DNA of 64,000 nt, taken from NCBI RefSeq assembly GCF_000316515.1, contig NC_019675.1:2443964-2507963 (forward strand). The letters are read 5' to 3'. This DNA is from Cyanobium gracile PCC 6307 (GTDB lineage Bacteria > Cyanobacteriota > Cyanobacteriia > PCC-6307 > Cyanobiaceae). The position numbers were made by a program, and so were the translations under genes. The notes below the pieces were generated by a model. It was not told the origin of the DNA, ran no database searches, and saw only the letters and a program-made list of their open reading frames with translations. This document shows, one piece after another, positions 49,434 through 61,396 of the stretch (position 1 is its first letter; the number at the start of each line of letters is the position of its first letter).

Positions 49434-51700
49434 GCGGCTCCGGGCTCTGGAGCCAGCGCCCCCCGCACCAGCACCGGCACCCGCTTGAAGGCCGGGGTGC
49501 CGCAGCGGGGGTCGATCACGGCCTTCATGAGCACGTTCACCTCCGGGTAGAACATCAGCGCCGCCCCCTCGCGGATCTCGCCGGGGATGATCTCGACCCC
49601 CTCCAGGGCGCCCGCCTCCCCCTGCACCGTCACCCGCTGGTGGGCCGCCAGGCCGCAGCGGCGCAGGTCGGCGCGGTTCATCAGGATCGTGTGGCGGTGG
49701 GGCATGCCCCGGTAGCTGTCGCCCGCCTTGTAGACGACCGTGTTGTGCTGGCCGTAGCTGCGGGCCGTGATCAGGGCCAGCACCAGGCCGGTTTCCCCCG
49801 GCCCCAGGCCGCCGAAGTGCGCCGCCTCCGGCAGCGACAGTTCGGGCAGGGGGGTGGGCGCCATCCGGGCCCGGCCGCTGGGGGTGGGGAAGTGGGGGCG
49901 CTCGAACAGGCGCCCCTCGACGCTGAACTCCTGCCGGGTGGCATCGATGCGGGCGATCGGGCCGTAGCCGGGCACGGTGCGGCCGATCAGTTCCCGCACG
50001 TAGGCCGGATCCTGCAGCCGCCCCCAGTCGATCGGATCGCTGCCCATCCGGCGGCGGGCCAGTTCGGCCAGGAACGCCACCTCGCTGATCAGGTCGGCGC
50101 CGCGCAGGTGGGTGGTGCCCGGTTCGTTGAGGCGCACGTAGTTGTTGCCCGATTCGGTGGTGGTGCGGTGCGGCGTCTCGAAGCGGTTGAACACCGGCAG
50201 CACCAGGGTCTGGCGGGCGGCCAGGCCGTGGAAATGGCCCTGGTTGGGCTTGGTGGCCAGATACAGGATCGTGTCGATCCGCCCCAGGGCCCGCTTCGCC
50301 TCGCCGCTGTCGGGGTTGGCGCCCCAGAGGTTGCCCCCCAGGCACAGCAGGCTGTCGACCCGGCCGGCAGCGGCGGCCTCGATCAGGGCGCGGGTGTCGT
50401 AGCCGGGCACCCGGCTCAGGGGCCGGCCCAGCAGCTGCTCGAGGGCCTGCTGCATCTCCGCCCGCAGCTTGACGGTGACCCCCATCGAGCCGAAGCCCTG
50501 CACGTTGGAGTGGCCCCGGATCGGCATGGTGCCCGCCCCTGGACGGCCCACGTTGCCGCTGAGCAGGGCCGTGTTGGCGATCGCCTGCACGTTGTCGATG
50601 CCGTTGGCGTGGTGGGTGATCCCCATCGCCCAGGCGAACACCACGCCCCGGGCCGCGGCGATCACGGCGGCGGCGTGCTCCAGTTCCTGGCGGCTGAGGC
50701 CGCAGCTGGCTGTGATCGCCTCCCAGGTGGTGACCTCCAGCTGCTCCAGCAGCGCCTCCCAGCCCTCGGCGTGGGCGGCCAGGAAATCCCGTTTCACGAC
50801 ACCGGCCTCCAGCAGGGCCTTCTGCAGCCCCAGGAACACGGCGGTGTCGCTGCCGGGCACGGGCTGCAGGAACAGGGAGGCGATCTCCGAGCCCGCCAGC
50901 ATCGAGCGGATCGGGAAGGCGGGGGAGCCGAACTTCAGCAGCCCCACCTCGATCACCGGGTTGATGACGATCACCGTGCCGCCCCGCTGGCGCAGCTTGA
51001 TCAGCTCGTTCATCAGCCGCGGATGGTTGGCCGGGGCGTTGGAGCCCACCAGCACCACGCAGTCGGCCTGCTGCAGGCTCTCCAGGCTCACCATCGAGGT
51101 GCCGGAGCCGAAGATGGCGTTCAGCCCCACGGTGGAGGGGGCGTGGCAGAGGTCGGAGCAGTCGGCCAGGTTGTTGGAGCCCATGGCCCGCAGCAGCAGC
51201 TGCAGCAGGTAGGCGGCCTCGTTGGAGGAGCGGCCCGAGCTGTAGGAGGCCACCCGCTCCGGCGGGCGCCGGAAAGCGGCCTCAGCGATGGCGAACACGT
51301 CGTCCCAGCCGATGCGCTCGTAGTGGCTGCGGCCCTCGCGCAGCAGCAGGGGGTGGCTGAGGCGGCCGAGGCGGTCGGCCTCCATCGAGCTGAGCTGCTG
51401 GAGGTCCGCCAGGCTCTGGCGGCCGAATACCCCCTCGCTCACCGCCGGCTGCAGCTCGGCCATGATCGCCTCGACGCTCTTGAGGCAGCGCTGCAGCGGC
51501 TCCCCCAGCTCGTCGACGAAGCCGCCGTGCTGGCCGCCGGTGCCCCAGGCGCAGGAGAGGCAGGCGCTGCGGTGGTTGAGGGTCTGCCAGAGCTTCGGCC
51601 CCCGCGGCGACAGCGTGGCCTTGGCCCAGCCGTCGATCAGGGGCCAGCCGCCGCCCTGGCCAGGCGTGGCGGCATCGGCGGGGCTGGCGTTGTCGCTCAT
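49418..51700 (-). CDS. FdhF/YdeP-type molybdopterin oxidoreductase
   Basis: 760-aa member of the DMSO reductase superfamily, YdeP branch. Segments are CLSCAWGTGGQHGG near the N-terminus, ASYSSGRSSNEAAYLLQLL, DCSDLCHAPSTVGL, AWAMGITHHANGIDNV, GRPGAGTMPIRGHSNVQG and the C-terminal molybdopterin dinucleotide-binding domain (ITARSYGQHNTVV). Members are annotated as formate dehydrogenase-like, but the substrate is mostly unknown. No separate electron-transfer subunit is encoded nearby. It lies tail-to-tail with moaA, whose pathway makes its cofactor. Confidence 0.92.
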   Translation of the reverse strand: MSDNASPADAATPGQGGGWPLIDGWAKATLSPRGPKLWQTLNHRSACLSCAWGTGGQHGGFVDELGEPLQRCLKSVEAIMAELQPAVSEGVFGRQSLADLQQLSSMEADRLGRLSHPLLLREGRSHYERIGWDDVFAIAEAAFRRPPERVASYSSGRSSNEAAYLLQLLLRAMGSNNLADCSDLCHAPSTVGLNAIFGSGTSMVSLESLQQADCVVLVGSNAPANHPRLMNELIKLRQRGGTVIVINPVIEVGLLKFGSPAFPIRSMLAGSEIASLFLQPVPGSDTAVFLGLQKALLEAGVVKRDFLAAHAEGWEALLEQLEVTTWEAITASCGLSRQELEHAAAVIAAARGVVFAWAMGITHHANGIDNVQAIANTALLSGNVGRPGAGTMPIRGHSNVQGFGSMGVTVKLRAEMQQALEQLLGRPLSRVPGYDTRALIEAAAAGRVDSLLCLGGNLWGANPDSGEAKRALGRIDTILYLATKPNQGHFHGLAARQTLVLPVFNRFETPHRTTTESGNNYVRLNEPGTTHLRGADLISEVAFLAELARRRMGSDPIDWGRLQDPAYVRELIGRTVPGYGPIARIDATRQEFSVEGRLFERPHFPTPSGRARMAPTPLPELSLPEAAHFGGLGPGETGLVLALITARSYGQHNTVVYKAGDSYRGMPHRHTILMNRADLRRCGLAAHQRVTVQGEAGALEGVEIIPGEIREGAALMFYPEVNVLMKAVIDPRCGTPAFKRVPVLVRGALAPEPGAAQPPR

Positions 51701-51861
51701 GGAGCCGGCCGTTGGTGCCCCTCACTCTGGCCGCTGGCAGCCATGGGTGGGGGGCTGGAGCCACGTCCGGATTCCCGTGGCGCCGGGCCCCGCCAGAATC
51801 GGGCCTTCGATCGATCCCCATGGCTGAGGCCACGGGCCAGAACCTCAGCGAGGAGGGACCC

Positions 51862-52311
51862 ATGATCCGCCATTTCGACCACGTCACGATCATCGTGCGC
51901 GACCTGGCGGCGGCCCGACACTTCTTCGGCCTGCTGGGCTTCGTGGAGGACAAGGCCGTGCTGATCAGCGGGCCCCAGTTCGCCGACTACATGGGGGTGG
52001 AGGGCCTCGAGGCCGACCACGTGACGCTGGTGCTGGGCGGGGCTACGCCGCGGCTGGAGGTGCAGCTGTTGCACTACCGCCACCCGGATCCCCTGCCCGA
52101 GCCGGCCATGGACAACCTGGCCCGGGTGGGGTTCAACCACATCTGCTTCGCCGTCGACGACCTGGAGGCCACGCTGGCCCGGCTGCAGGCCGGGGGTGTG
52201 AAGCTGCGCAACGCGGTGATGGAGTTTCACCACCGCAAGCTGGTGTTTCTCCGGGGCCCGGAGGGCATCACCGTGGAGCTGGCGGAATGGAAGGGCGGCG
52301 CCGCCCCCTAG
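51862..52311 (+). CDS. VOC (glyoxalase/dioxygenase fold) protein
   Basis: 149-aa protein of the vicinal oxygen chelate superfamily. It starts IRHFDHVTIIVRDLAAARHF and has the second half VGFNHICFAVDDLEATLARL and FLRGPEGITVELAEW, giving the usual His and Glu metal ligands. A good ribosome-binding site, GAGGAGGG, lies just before ATG 51862 and decides the start over an in-frame ATG at 51820. Substrate unknown; glyoxalase I is possible but not shown. It overlaps the end of the glutaredoxin gene by four bases (CTAG). Confidence 0.88.
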   Translation: MIRHFDHVTIIVRDLAAARHFFGLLGFVEDKAVLISGPQFADYMGVEGLEADHVTLVLGGATPRLEVQLLHYRHPDPLPEPAMDNLARVGFNHICFAVDDLEATLARLQAGGVKLRNAVMEFHHRKLVFLRGPEGITVELAEWKGGAAP

Positions 52312-52574
52312 CTGGCGACGGCCAGCAGCGCATCCAGCCGACCCTGGCGCTCGAGGGCGTAGAGGTCGTCGCAGCCGCCCACATGGGCGTCGTCGATGAA
52401 GACCTGGGGCACCGAGCGCCGACCGTCGCGGCCCCGGGCCACCATCGCGTCGCGGGCGTCCTCGTCGCCGTCGATCACGTACTCGGTGTAGGTGACGCCC
52501 TTGCGGTCCAGCAGCTGCTTGGCCCGGATGCAGAACGGGCAGAAGCGCCAGGTGTAGATCTCGACCTTGGGCAT
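52308..52574 (-). CDS. grxC: Glutaredoxin
   Basis: Thiol-disulfide oxidoreductase of 88 aa that uses glutathione. The dithiol active site is WRFCPFCIRAK, with the cis-Pro in SVPQVFIDD and the glutathione-binding GGCDDLYAL. The first residues MPKVEIYT fix the start at 52574. CPFC instead of CPYC is common in cyanobacterial glutaredoxins. It is convergent with the VOC gene. Confidence 0.95.
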   Translation of the reverse strand: MPKVEIYTWRFCPFCIRAKQLLDRKGVTYTEYVIDGDEDARDAMVARGRDGRRSVPQVFIDDAHVGGCDDLYALERQGRLDALLAVAS

Positions 52575-52696
52575 GGAGGGCACACGGTGTGGAGCGGAAC
52601 CCGTTGATTCTGTCGAAATGGCGGCCTGCCGTCCGTCATGGAGATGACGCAGGCCCTTCGGGAGTGTGTCCCCCACCAACCTTTTGAGTCCCCACC

Positions 52697-53038
52697 ATGC
52701 AGTACGCCGTTCTGATCTACGAAAGCGAGCAGGACTTCGCCGACCGTCCCGGCCTGATGCCGGCCTACGCCGCCTACTCCCGGGCCCTCGCGGAGGCCGG
52801 CCACATGGCCGGCGGTGAGGCCCTGCAGCCCACCCACACCGCCACCACCGTGCGCCTGCGCCACGGCGAGCGGCAGGTGCAGGACGGGCCCTTCCCCGAC
52901 AGCAAGGAGCAGCTGGGCGGCTTCTTCCTGATTGATGTGCCCGACCTCGACGCCGCCCTCACCTGGGCCGCCCGCTGCCCGGCGGCGGAGCGCTGCGCCG
53001 TGGAGGTGCGGCCCGTGCTCGCCATGGAAGTCCCCTGA
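52697..53038 (+). CDS. YCII/DGPF domain protein
   Basis: 113-aa protein with the YCII-related fold. The name-giving motif is here as VQDGPFPDSKEQLGGFFLID, after an N-terminal MQYAVLIYESE. Such proteins are closely linked to ECF sigma factors of the ECF42 group, and one follows directly with a one-base gap (stop TGA at 53036-53038, ATG at 53040). They are probably targets or partners of that sigma factor. No enzymatic activity is established. Confidence 0.92.
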   Translation: MQYAVLIYESEQDFADRPGLMPAYAAYSRALAEAGHMAGGEALQPTHTATTVRLRHGERQVQDGPFPDSKEQLGGFFLIDVPDLDAALTWAARCPAAERCAVEVRPVLAMEVP

Positions 53039-53039
53039 G

Positions 53040-54275
53040 ATGGAGGGGCGGCGGGCGGCGGAGCTGGCGGCACAGCAGTCCTTCGGCAAGCTGGTGGCCT
53101 GGCTCACCGCCCGCTGCGGCGATGTGGCGGCGGCGGAGGACGCCCTCGGCGATGCCTTCCTCGCCGCCCTGCGGCGCTGGCCCAGCGAGGGGGTGCCCCG
53201 GGCCCCCGAGGCCTGGCTGCTGGTGGTGGCCCGGCGGCGTCTGATCGACCGGGCCCGCCGCGACCGGACCCTGGAGCAGCTGCTGCCGGAGCTGGAGGCC
53301 GCGGCCCCCGGCCTGGATCCGGACACCTCTGAGAACGCCATGGAGATTCCCGACGAGCGGCTGCGGCTGCTGTTTCTCTGCGCCCACCCGGCCATTGATC
53401 CGGGGATCCAGGCCCCGCTGATGCTCCAGACCGTTCTGGGGCTCAACGCCTCCCGGATCGCCGCCGCCTTCCTGGTGGCCCCGGCCACCATGGGCCAGCG
53501 GCTGGTGCGGGCCAAGGCCAAGATCCGCGAGGCCCGCATCCCCTTCGTGCTGCCGGGCGCCGAGGCCCTGCCGGCGCGCTCGGCTGCGGTGCTGCAGGCG
53601 ATCTACGCGGCCTACACCACCGGCTGGAATGGTGAGGGCGGCGCCGGCCGCTCCCGGGGGCTGACCCAGGAGGCGGTGCTGCTGGCGCGGCTGTGCGCCG
53701 CCCTCCTGCCCGAGGAGCCGGAGGCCCTTGGTTTGCTGGCCCTGCTGCTGCACGGCGAGGCGCGCCACGGGGCCCGGCGGGCCGCCGACGGGAGCTACGT
53801 GCCGCTGCTGGAGCAGGATCCGGCCCTGTGGAACGGCGCCCTGATCGTCGAAGCGGAGGCGGCCCTGACCCAGGCCTCGCGGGCGGGCCGGCCCGGGCGC
53901 TTCCAGCTGGAGGCGGCGATCCAGTCGCTCCATGCCCACCGTGCCGTCAGCGGCGCGATCGACTGGCCGGCCCTGCTGGGGCTCTATGACGCCCTGCTGG
54001 CCCTGGCCCCGAGTGCGGGGGGACGGGTGGGCCGGATTGCCGTGCTGGCCGAGCTGGCGGGCCCGGCCGGCGCCCTGACCGAGCTGGAGGCACTGGCCAC
54101 CGCCGAGCCGGCCCTGGGGGAGCACCAGCCCTGGTGGGCGCTGCGGGCCCACCTGCTGCAGCGGAGCGGCCAAGCCGGCGCGGCCCAGCAGGCCTACCGG
54201 CGCGCCATCGACCTGGCGGACGATCCGGCCGTGCGAGCGTTCCTGCAGCGACGGGCAGATACCCATGCGCTCTGA
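53040..54275 (+). CDS. ECF42-type RNA polymerase sigma factor with C-terminal extension
   Basis: 411-aa protein. Sigma region 2 (about 15-80: GDVAAAEDALGDAFLAAL, then PEAWLLVVARRRLID) and region 4 (about 115-175: LRLLFLCAHPAIDP, SRIAAAFLVAPATMGQRLVRAK) are followed by a ~230-residue helical extension with TPR-like character (DUF6596 type), including AIYAAYTTGW. This architecture and the DGPF gene in front mark the ECF42 group, which has no anti-sigma factor and is thought to be controlled through the extension. Its 3' end overlaps the DUF1971 gene by eleven bases. Confidence 0.92.
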   Translation: MEGRRAAELAAQQSFGKLVAWLTARCGDVAAAEDALGDAFLAALRRWPSEGVPRAPEAWLLVVARRRLIDRARRDRTLEQLLPELEAAAPGLDPDTSENAMEIPDERLRLLFLCAHPAIDPGIQAPLMLQTVLGLNASRIAAAFLVAPATMGQRLVRAKAKIREARIPFVLPGAEALPARSAAVLQAIYAAYTTGWNGEGGAGRSRGLTQEAVLLARLCAALLPEEPEALGLLALLLHGEARHGARRAADGSYVPLLEQDPALWNGALIVEAEAALTQASRAGRPGRFQLEAAIQSLHAHRAVSGAIDWPALLGLYDALLALAPSAGGRVGRIAVLAELAGPAGALTELEALATAEPALGEHQPWWALRAHLLQRSGQAGAAQQAYRRAIDLADDPAVRAFLQRRADTHAL

Positions 54276-54579
54276 TCTGCCCGGTGGCCTGAGGCCCTAC
54301 AAGCGCACCCCCATTTTCGATGCCGCAACCGTGCCCGCGGCGCTGCGGGCGCAGCACAGCACCCGAGCGGGGGTGTGGGCCCGGGTCGTGGTGCTGGAGG
54401 GTTCGCTGCCGTTCCGGTTTCTGGAGCCCGACGAAGAGCTGGTGGTGTTGACGCCCGAACGGCCCGGCATCGTGGCGCCCACCCAGCGGCACCAGGCCGA
54501 GCCCGGCCCCGGGGTGCGGTTCTACGTGGAGTTCCACCGGGCGGAGCCGCCGCTCCCGTCGGCGCCTCAGACCGCCTGA
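54265..54579 (+). CDS. DUF1971 family protein (104 aa)
   Basis: Small cupin-like protein. The family motif is LRPYKRTPIFDAATVPAAL followed by HSTRAGVWARVVVLEGSL and VRFYVEFHR. Related domains occur alone or joined to tellurite-resistance methyltransferases (TehB), which does not prove a role in tellurite resistance. It overlaps the sigma-factor gene by eleven bases and so may belong to the same stress operon. It ends convergent, with a 13-base overlap, with the second Coq4-like gene. Confidence 0.85.
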   Translation: MRSDLPGGLRPYKRTPIFDAATVPAALRAQHSTRAGVWARVVVLEGSLPFRFLEPDEELVVLTPERPGIVAPTQRHQAEPGPGVRFYVEFHRAEPPLPSAPQTA

Positions 54580-55538
54580 CGCGGGCGGATGCCGTACTTA
54601 CGGCGCACCTCCTCCAGGGGCAACGGGAAGTCGTCCCAGGGATCCCAGTTACTGATCAGGTCGCGGGTGACGCCGAGGCCGTGCTCCAGGCCGCGGAAGA
54701 TCACCTCCGGATCCGCCTGGCCCGTTTCGGCCGCCGTCACCGGGGTGGAGCCGATCCCCAGCTGGAACTGGGCCAGGGCGAACAGGATCGTGAAGAAGGG
54801 GTCGTTGCGGCCGAAGCCGGCCTGGAAGCCCAGCACACCGCACTCCTCACTCGCCGAGGTGCCGTAACCGCCGAGCACGTGGCAGCAGTCGTGGCGCACC
54901 ACCGGCGGCGGCGGCCCGCCCAGCTCCCCGGGAACGCTGAAGCCGTTGGCATCGATGAAGGCCAGGTAGGCCCGGCCGAGGCTGCCGTGGGGCAACGCCG
55001 CCAGGCCCCGATAGCGCCTGGCAAGAGCAGGGTCCTCCCGCTTCAGGATCGAGCGGGCGATCTGCAGGGCGCCGGCGGGGCCCTCATCGCGCAGGTAGGC
55101 CGCGGCGGCCCCCCGCTGGAACCCCCGCCGCACGATGTCGAGGCGCACCAGGTTGAACTGGTGCTCGAGCACGTGGCGGAACGCCTGCACCGGGGCATCG
55201 TCGATCGCCAGCGCCCGGGCCGTGGCCTCCAGCCGGGCCAGGACCTCCTCACCGGGCTCGTCCTCGAGCAGGGCGAGCACGGTCATGCCGCGCAGGATCC
55301 GCTGGCGCCATTCGCTCTCGGGCACCGCCGCCGCCAGCTGCTCCGGCGTGAGAGGGGCCAGCGAATCGAGGGGGATGGGCAGCCGGATCAGGTGGTCCCG
55401 GATCGCGGTGATCGTGCGCAGGGCGATCGGGCTGGGCGGCCCGCCCTCGGCGGCGATGGCCAGCAGGCTGCCCAGGCCGGCCCGGCCGATGGCCTCACGG
55501 CGTTCCGGGGGCGGTTGCAGGGAAAGGAGCGGGCCCAT
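54567..55538 (-). CDS. Second Coq4-like protein (323 aa)
   Basis: The N-terminal ~165 residues form a helical domain that I do not recognise (it includes LTPEQLAAAVPESEWRQRIL, typical of a TerB-like helical bundle). The C-terminal part resembles Coq4: YRGLAALPHGSLGRAYLAFI and the metal motif His216-Asp-x-x-His220-x11-Glu232 (HDCCHVLGGYGTSASEE). The spacing of the motif is the same as in the gene at 24889. The N-terminal assignment is tentative. A TACATT box six bases before the start would make the message nearly leaderless. Confidence 0.75.
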   Translation of the reverse strand: MGPLLSLQPPPERREAIGRAGLGSLLAIAAEGGPPSPIALRTITAIRDHLIRLPIPLDSLAPLTPEQLAAAVPESEWRQRILRGMTVLALLEDEPGEEVLARLEATARALAIDDAPVQAFRHVLEHQFNLVRLDIVRRGFQRGAAAAYLRDEGPAGALQIARSILKREDPALARRYRGLAALPHGSLGRAYLAFIDANGFSVPGELGGPPPPVVRHDCCHVLGGYGTSASEECGVLGFQAGFGRNDPFFTILFALAQFQLGIGSTPVTAAETGQADPEVIFRGLEHGLGVTRDLISNWDPWDDFPLPLEEVRRKYGIRPRQAV

Positions 55539-55544
55539 GGCTGA

Positions 55545-55550
55545 AATGTA
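55545..55550 (-). promoter_or_regulatory. Candidate -10 box (TACATT) for the second Coq4-like gene
   Basis: TACATT on the minus strand fits TAnnnT and ends six bases before the ATG at 55538. Confidence 0.3.
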
Positions 55551-55589
55551 GGTGTTCCGCCTGAGGGAGGCCCGGACCGACGTCAGGCG

Positions 55590-56957
55590 CTAGTCGCTGG
55601 GCTCCTGAGGATCCACGTCCTGCCAGAACCCCCACTTGCGTCCATGCCGCTCGCGCAGTTCTGCCACGTAGGCCCGGTGGGTTGGGTGCTCGCCGTAATC
55701 GTCGATGGCGGCGTCGAGCTGGGCGCAGCTGAGCAGGTGCTGGGCCGCGTACCTGTAGCGCTTCACCCGGGCGTGGTCGAGGGCGAAATCGATCATGCGC
55801 CGCAGCAGCAGACTGGCGGCCAGGGGATGGCGGCCGGCCAGCCGCTCGGCGCCGGCATTGAACAGCTCGAAGCTCTCCCCATCCCACTCGCTGTGGCGCC
55901 GCAGCACCAGGCCGGCGGCCTCAGGAAGCGCCGGCCACTGCAGCAGGAAGGCCAGGGCCTGCAGGCCGCTGGGATGGACGGCCACCAGCGTCAGGGCCCG
56001 CTGCTCCGCCTCCACGTCCTCGAAATCCGGCAGCCGCCTGAGATAGCCGCGCAGATGGTGCACCGAGAGCGAGCGCTCGAAATGGCTCCAGCGGCTGGCC
56101 TGGGCCTCCTCGGTCCGCCCCAGGGCCTCGAGCGCCTCGATGCGGGCCACCTCCCAGGCCTCGTCCACCCAGCGCAGGCCGGCGGTATCCGCATCCTCCA
56201 GCAGCGCCAGGGCCTGCTCCGGCCGACCCGCGGCCAGCAGCCGCCGGGCGATCTCGGCGGCAATCCCCGGCCGCTGGCGAGCGTGGGCATCGAACGTGGC
56301 CAGGTAGGCCTCGACGTCACCGCGGGCGTCAGCAATGGCCTGCAGGGCCAGACTTGTGCTGCTGTAGCTCACGTCGGGGCCGATGGCGGCGAGCTGTTGC
56401 TGCAGGTACGCCAGCCCCGACTCGCCCAGGGCCGGCGCCAGCAGCGTGATGAGATTGTCGTACTGCCCGTAGCCGTTGTCGTGCACCGCTTCGAGGCACC
56501 GCTCGGCCAGGGCGATCGGGTCGGCCTGGATGTCACTGGCGAGTCGGGCCAGATCGTCGATGGCCCGTTCGAAGACAGCGCCCACCGCGCCACTGCTGTC
56601 GTCACAGCGCTCGTAGATCCCATCGGCAAGATCCAGGAAGCGCCAGAGCAGCTCCACCGCTTCGGCGGCGGAGGCTTCGGCGATCGGCCCGGTGATCGCG
56701 CAGCGCTGGCTGTCGAGGTCGGCCACGAGGGCCTTGCGCTTGCGCCAGTCCACGTAGGTGGTGGAGCGGGCGATGCTGGCCAACCGCTTGCGAACTTCCC
56801 TGGCGGCCTCCGCCGGGCTGCTGCCCGCCGCCAGCGCCAGTCGCAGCTGCCGTTTGGCCGCGGCATTGCCGCTGCTGAGCTCGATCAGCAGCTCCGCCAG
56901 GCGCCTGGCACCGAGGGATTCGAGGTTCTGGGCGTTGAGGGTCAGCTTGCTGGCCAT
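55590..56957 (-). CDS. DUF6880 family helical protein (455 aa)
   Basis: Almost entirely helical protein with TPR-like units in the middle (RPGIAAEIARRLLAAGRPEQ, EQALALLEDADTAGLRW) and the C-terminal family stretch RYRYAAQHLLSCAQLDAAI with GRKWGFWQ close to the end. Family members occur in many bacteria without known function. No signal peptide or membrane segment is seen. A TAAGCT box at 56994-56999 may be its promoter. Confidence 0.8.
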   Translation of the reverse strand: MASKLTLNAQNLESLGARRLAELLIELSSGNAAAKRQLRLALAAGSSPAEAAREVRKRLASIARSTTYVDWRKRKALVADLDSQRCAITGPIAEASAAEAVELLWRFLDLADGIYERCDDSSGAVGAVFERAIDDLARLASDIQADPIALAERCLEAVHDNGYGQYDNLITLLAPALGESGLAYLQQQLAAIGPDVSYSSTSLALQAIADARGDVEAYLATFDAHARQRPGIAAEIARRLLAAGRPEQALALLEDADTAGLRWVDEAWEVARIEALEALGRTEEAQASRWSHFERSLSVHHLRGYLRRLPDFEDVEAEQRALTLVAVHPSGLQALAFLLQWPALPEAAGLVLRRHSEWDGESFELFNAGAERLAGRHPLAASLLLRRMIDFALDHARVKRYRYAAQHLLSCAQLDAAIDDYGEHPTHRAYVAELRERHGRKWGFWQDVDPQEPSD

Positions 56958-56993
56958 GGCCTGCCGCCGTCAGTGAAGGGGCGTGGCCGCCGG

Positions 56994-56999
56994 AGCTTA
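56994..56999 (-). promoter_or_regulatory. Candidate -10 box (TAAGCT) for the DUF6880 gene
   Basis: TAAGCT on the minus strand fits TAnnnT and lies 36 bases before the ATG at 56957. Confidence 0.35.
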
Positions 57000-57026
57000 G
57001 GGACGTCCCGGCAAGCCTCTGGAAGC

Positions 57027-59924
<2,898 letters not shown>

Positions 59925-59925
<1 letters not shown>

Positions 59926-61355
59926 TGCCGTACATCACCGCCCGCCAGGATGCGGGGCTCAGCCCCAGCCCCGCCGCCGCCGATGCCGACTCCTACGTGG
60001 CGTCCGGCTCCCGCATTGCCGTGACCTGGGTGCGTCCCGCCCCCGGCACGGACCTGGCGATCGCCCGGTTGGCGGGGCCCTACACCTGCCCCGGCGGCAC
60101 CGTGCCGCTGCCCGACGGCGAGCAGCGCTACCTCAATCCCGCCCGCTTCCTCATTCCCGACGAGGCCTGGTTGCCCGCAGCCGGCGGCGGGGCGCTGCCC
60201 CCGGAGGTGGCCCAGCTCAACCACCACTACGAGGGCTGCCGGCTCCAGGCCTACCCCGATCCCCGCACCGGCGGCGCGCCGATCACCATCGGCTGGGGCA
60301 GCACCTTCTACCAGGACGGTTCCCCGATCCGGCTGGGGGATGTGATCACCCAGGAGCAGGCTGACGCCCTCTACGAGCACAACTGCCGCGAGCGCTTCTG
60401 GAAGGTGCTCGAGGCCACGATCCCCTTCTGGGCGGAGATGGGGGATCGCCAGCGGGCCGCCCTCTGCAGCTTCGCCTACAACAACGGTGCCCATTTCCAC
60501 GGGGATGGGTACCACGACACCCTGGATCGCTACCTGCGGGAGCGCCGCTGGTCGGCCGTTCCCGCGGCCCTGATGCTCTACCGCAATCCCGGCGAGACGG
60601 TGGAGGTGGGGCTGGGCCGCCGTCGCCGGGCCGAGGGGCTGGTGTGGGGCGGCATGGAGCCCGCCGCCGCCTGCGCCCAGGCGGAGCGGGAGATCCGCAC
60701 CCCGGCCGACTGCGAAGCCTGGGAGCAGCGGCTGAAGCAGGAGGCCGCCGGCCCGGCCCCGGCGGCGAAGGCCCTCACGGCCCCGCCCGCCGCCTCCGCC
60801 GCGCCCGCGCCCGCCCCTGATCGTCCCGCCGACCTTCCCGGGCTGGTGGGCCCCAGGAAGACCCCCCGGGATTTCGGCTTCAGCGGATCCGACAGCCATG
60901 TGGTGGTCAATGACGTCAGCGAGACGGCCCGGGCCTACGACGTGGAGGGCCGGCTGCTCTGGGAGATCCCGGCGCTGGCGCGCGGTCAGGGCCGGGAGGA
61001 CCAGTACCGGGACACCTCCACCGACACCCCGCCGGGGGTCTACCGCATCGCCAAGAAGGTCTACCGGGACTACGAGCAGGATCCCAGCCCCACCTACTCC
61101 GCCGACCGCTGCAGCTATGGCTGGTACAGCTTCGATCTGGAGGACCTGGAGATGCAGGAGCGGCGTTTCGGCCGGGCCGGGATCATGGTGCATGGCGGCG
61201 GCACCGCCTGCGGCTGGCCCGGGGCCTGGGCGCCGCGCCAGCCCCTGCACGCCACCCTGGGCTGTGTGCGGCTGCACAACGAGGATCTGCGCGACAGGCT
61301 GCTGCCGCTGGTGGAGCAGGGCACCGTCTACGTGTCGGTGTACCAGGAGGCCTGA
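59925..61355 (+). CDS. Fusion of phage-type lysozyme (GH24) and YkuD L,D-transpeptidase
   Basis: 476-aa protein with three parts. Residues 1-85 are a beta-rich domain of unknown role. Residues ~95-245 are a T4-type lysozyme with Glu103 (HHYEGCRLQAYPDP), Asp112 and Thr121 (ITIGWG) matching the catalytic triad Glu11-Asp20-Thr26, plus CSFAYNNGA. After an Ala/Pro linker (about 275-305), residues ~320-475 are a YkuD domain with His423 (MVHGGG) and the catalytic motif TLGCVRLHNEDL with Cys447 and Arg449. Thus one chain should both cut glycan strands and form or exchange 3-3 peptide links. No signal peptide is visible, so export needs another route, perhaps the overlapping upstream gene. Confidence 0.88.
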
Positions 61356-61366
61356 GCCAGCCGCCA

Positions 61367-61372
61367 TACGCT
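61367..61372 (+). promoter_or_regulatory. Candidate -10 box (TACGCT) for the cation exchanger
   Basis: TACGCT fits TAnnnT and is 24 bases before ATG 61397. Confidence 0.35.
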
Positions 61373-61396
61373 TCCTGTCCAGCCATCGGAGTCCCT

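Noticed and set aside
49418-51700. Assimilatory nitrate reductase NarB
   Set aside because: Proximity to narM suggested it, but the N-terminal region and motifs match the YdeP/FdhF branch, not NarB.
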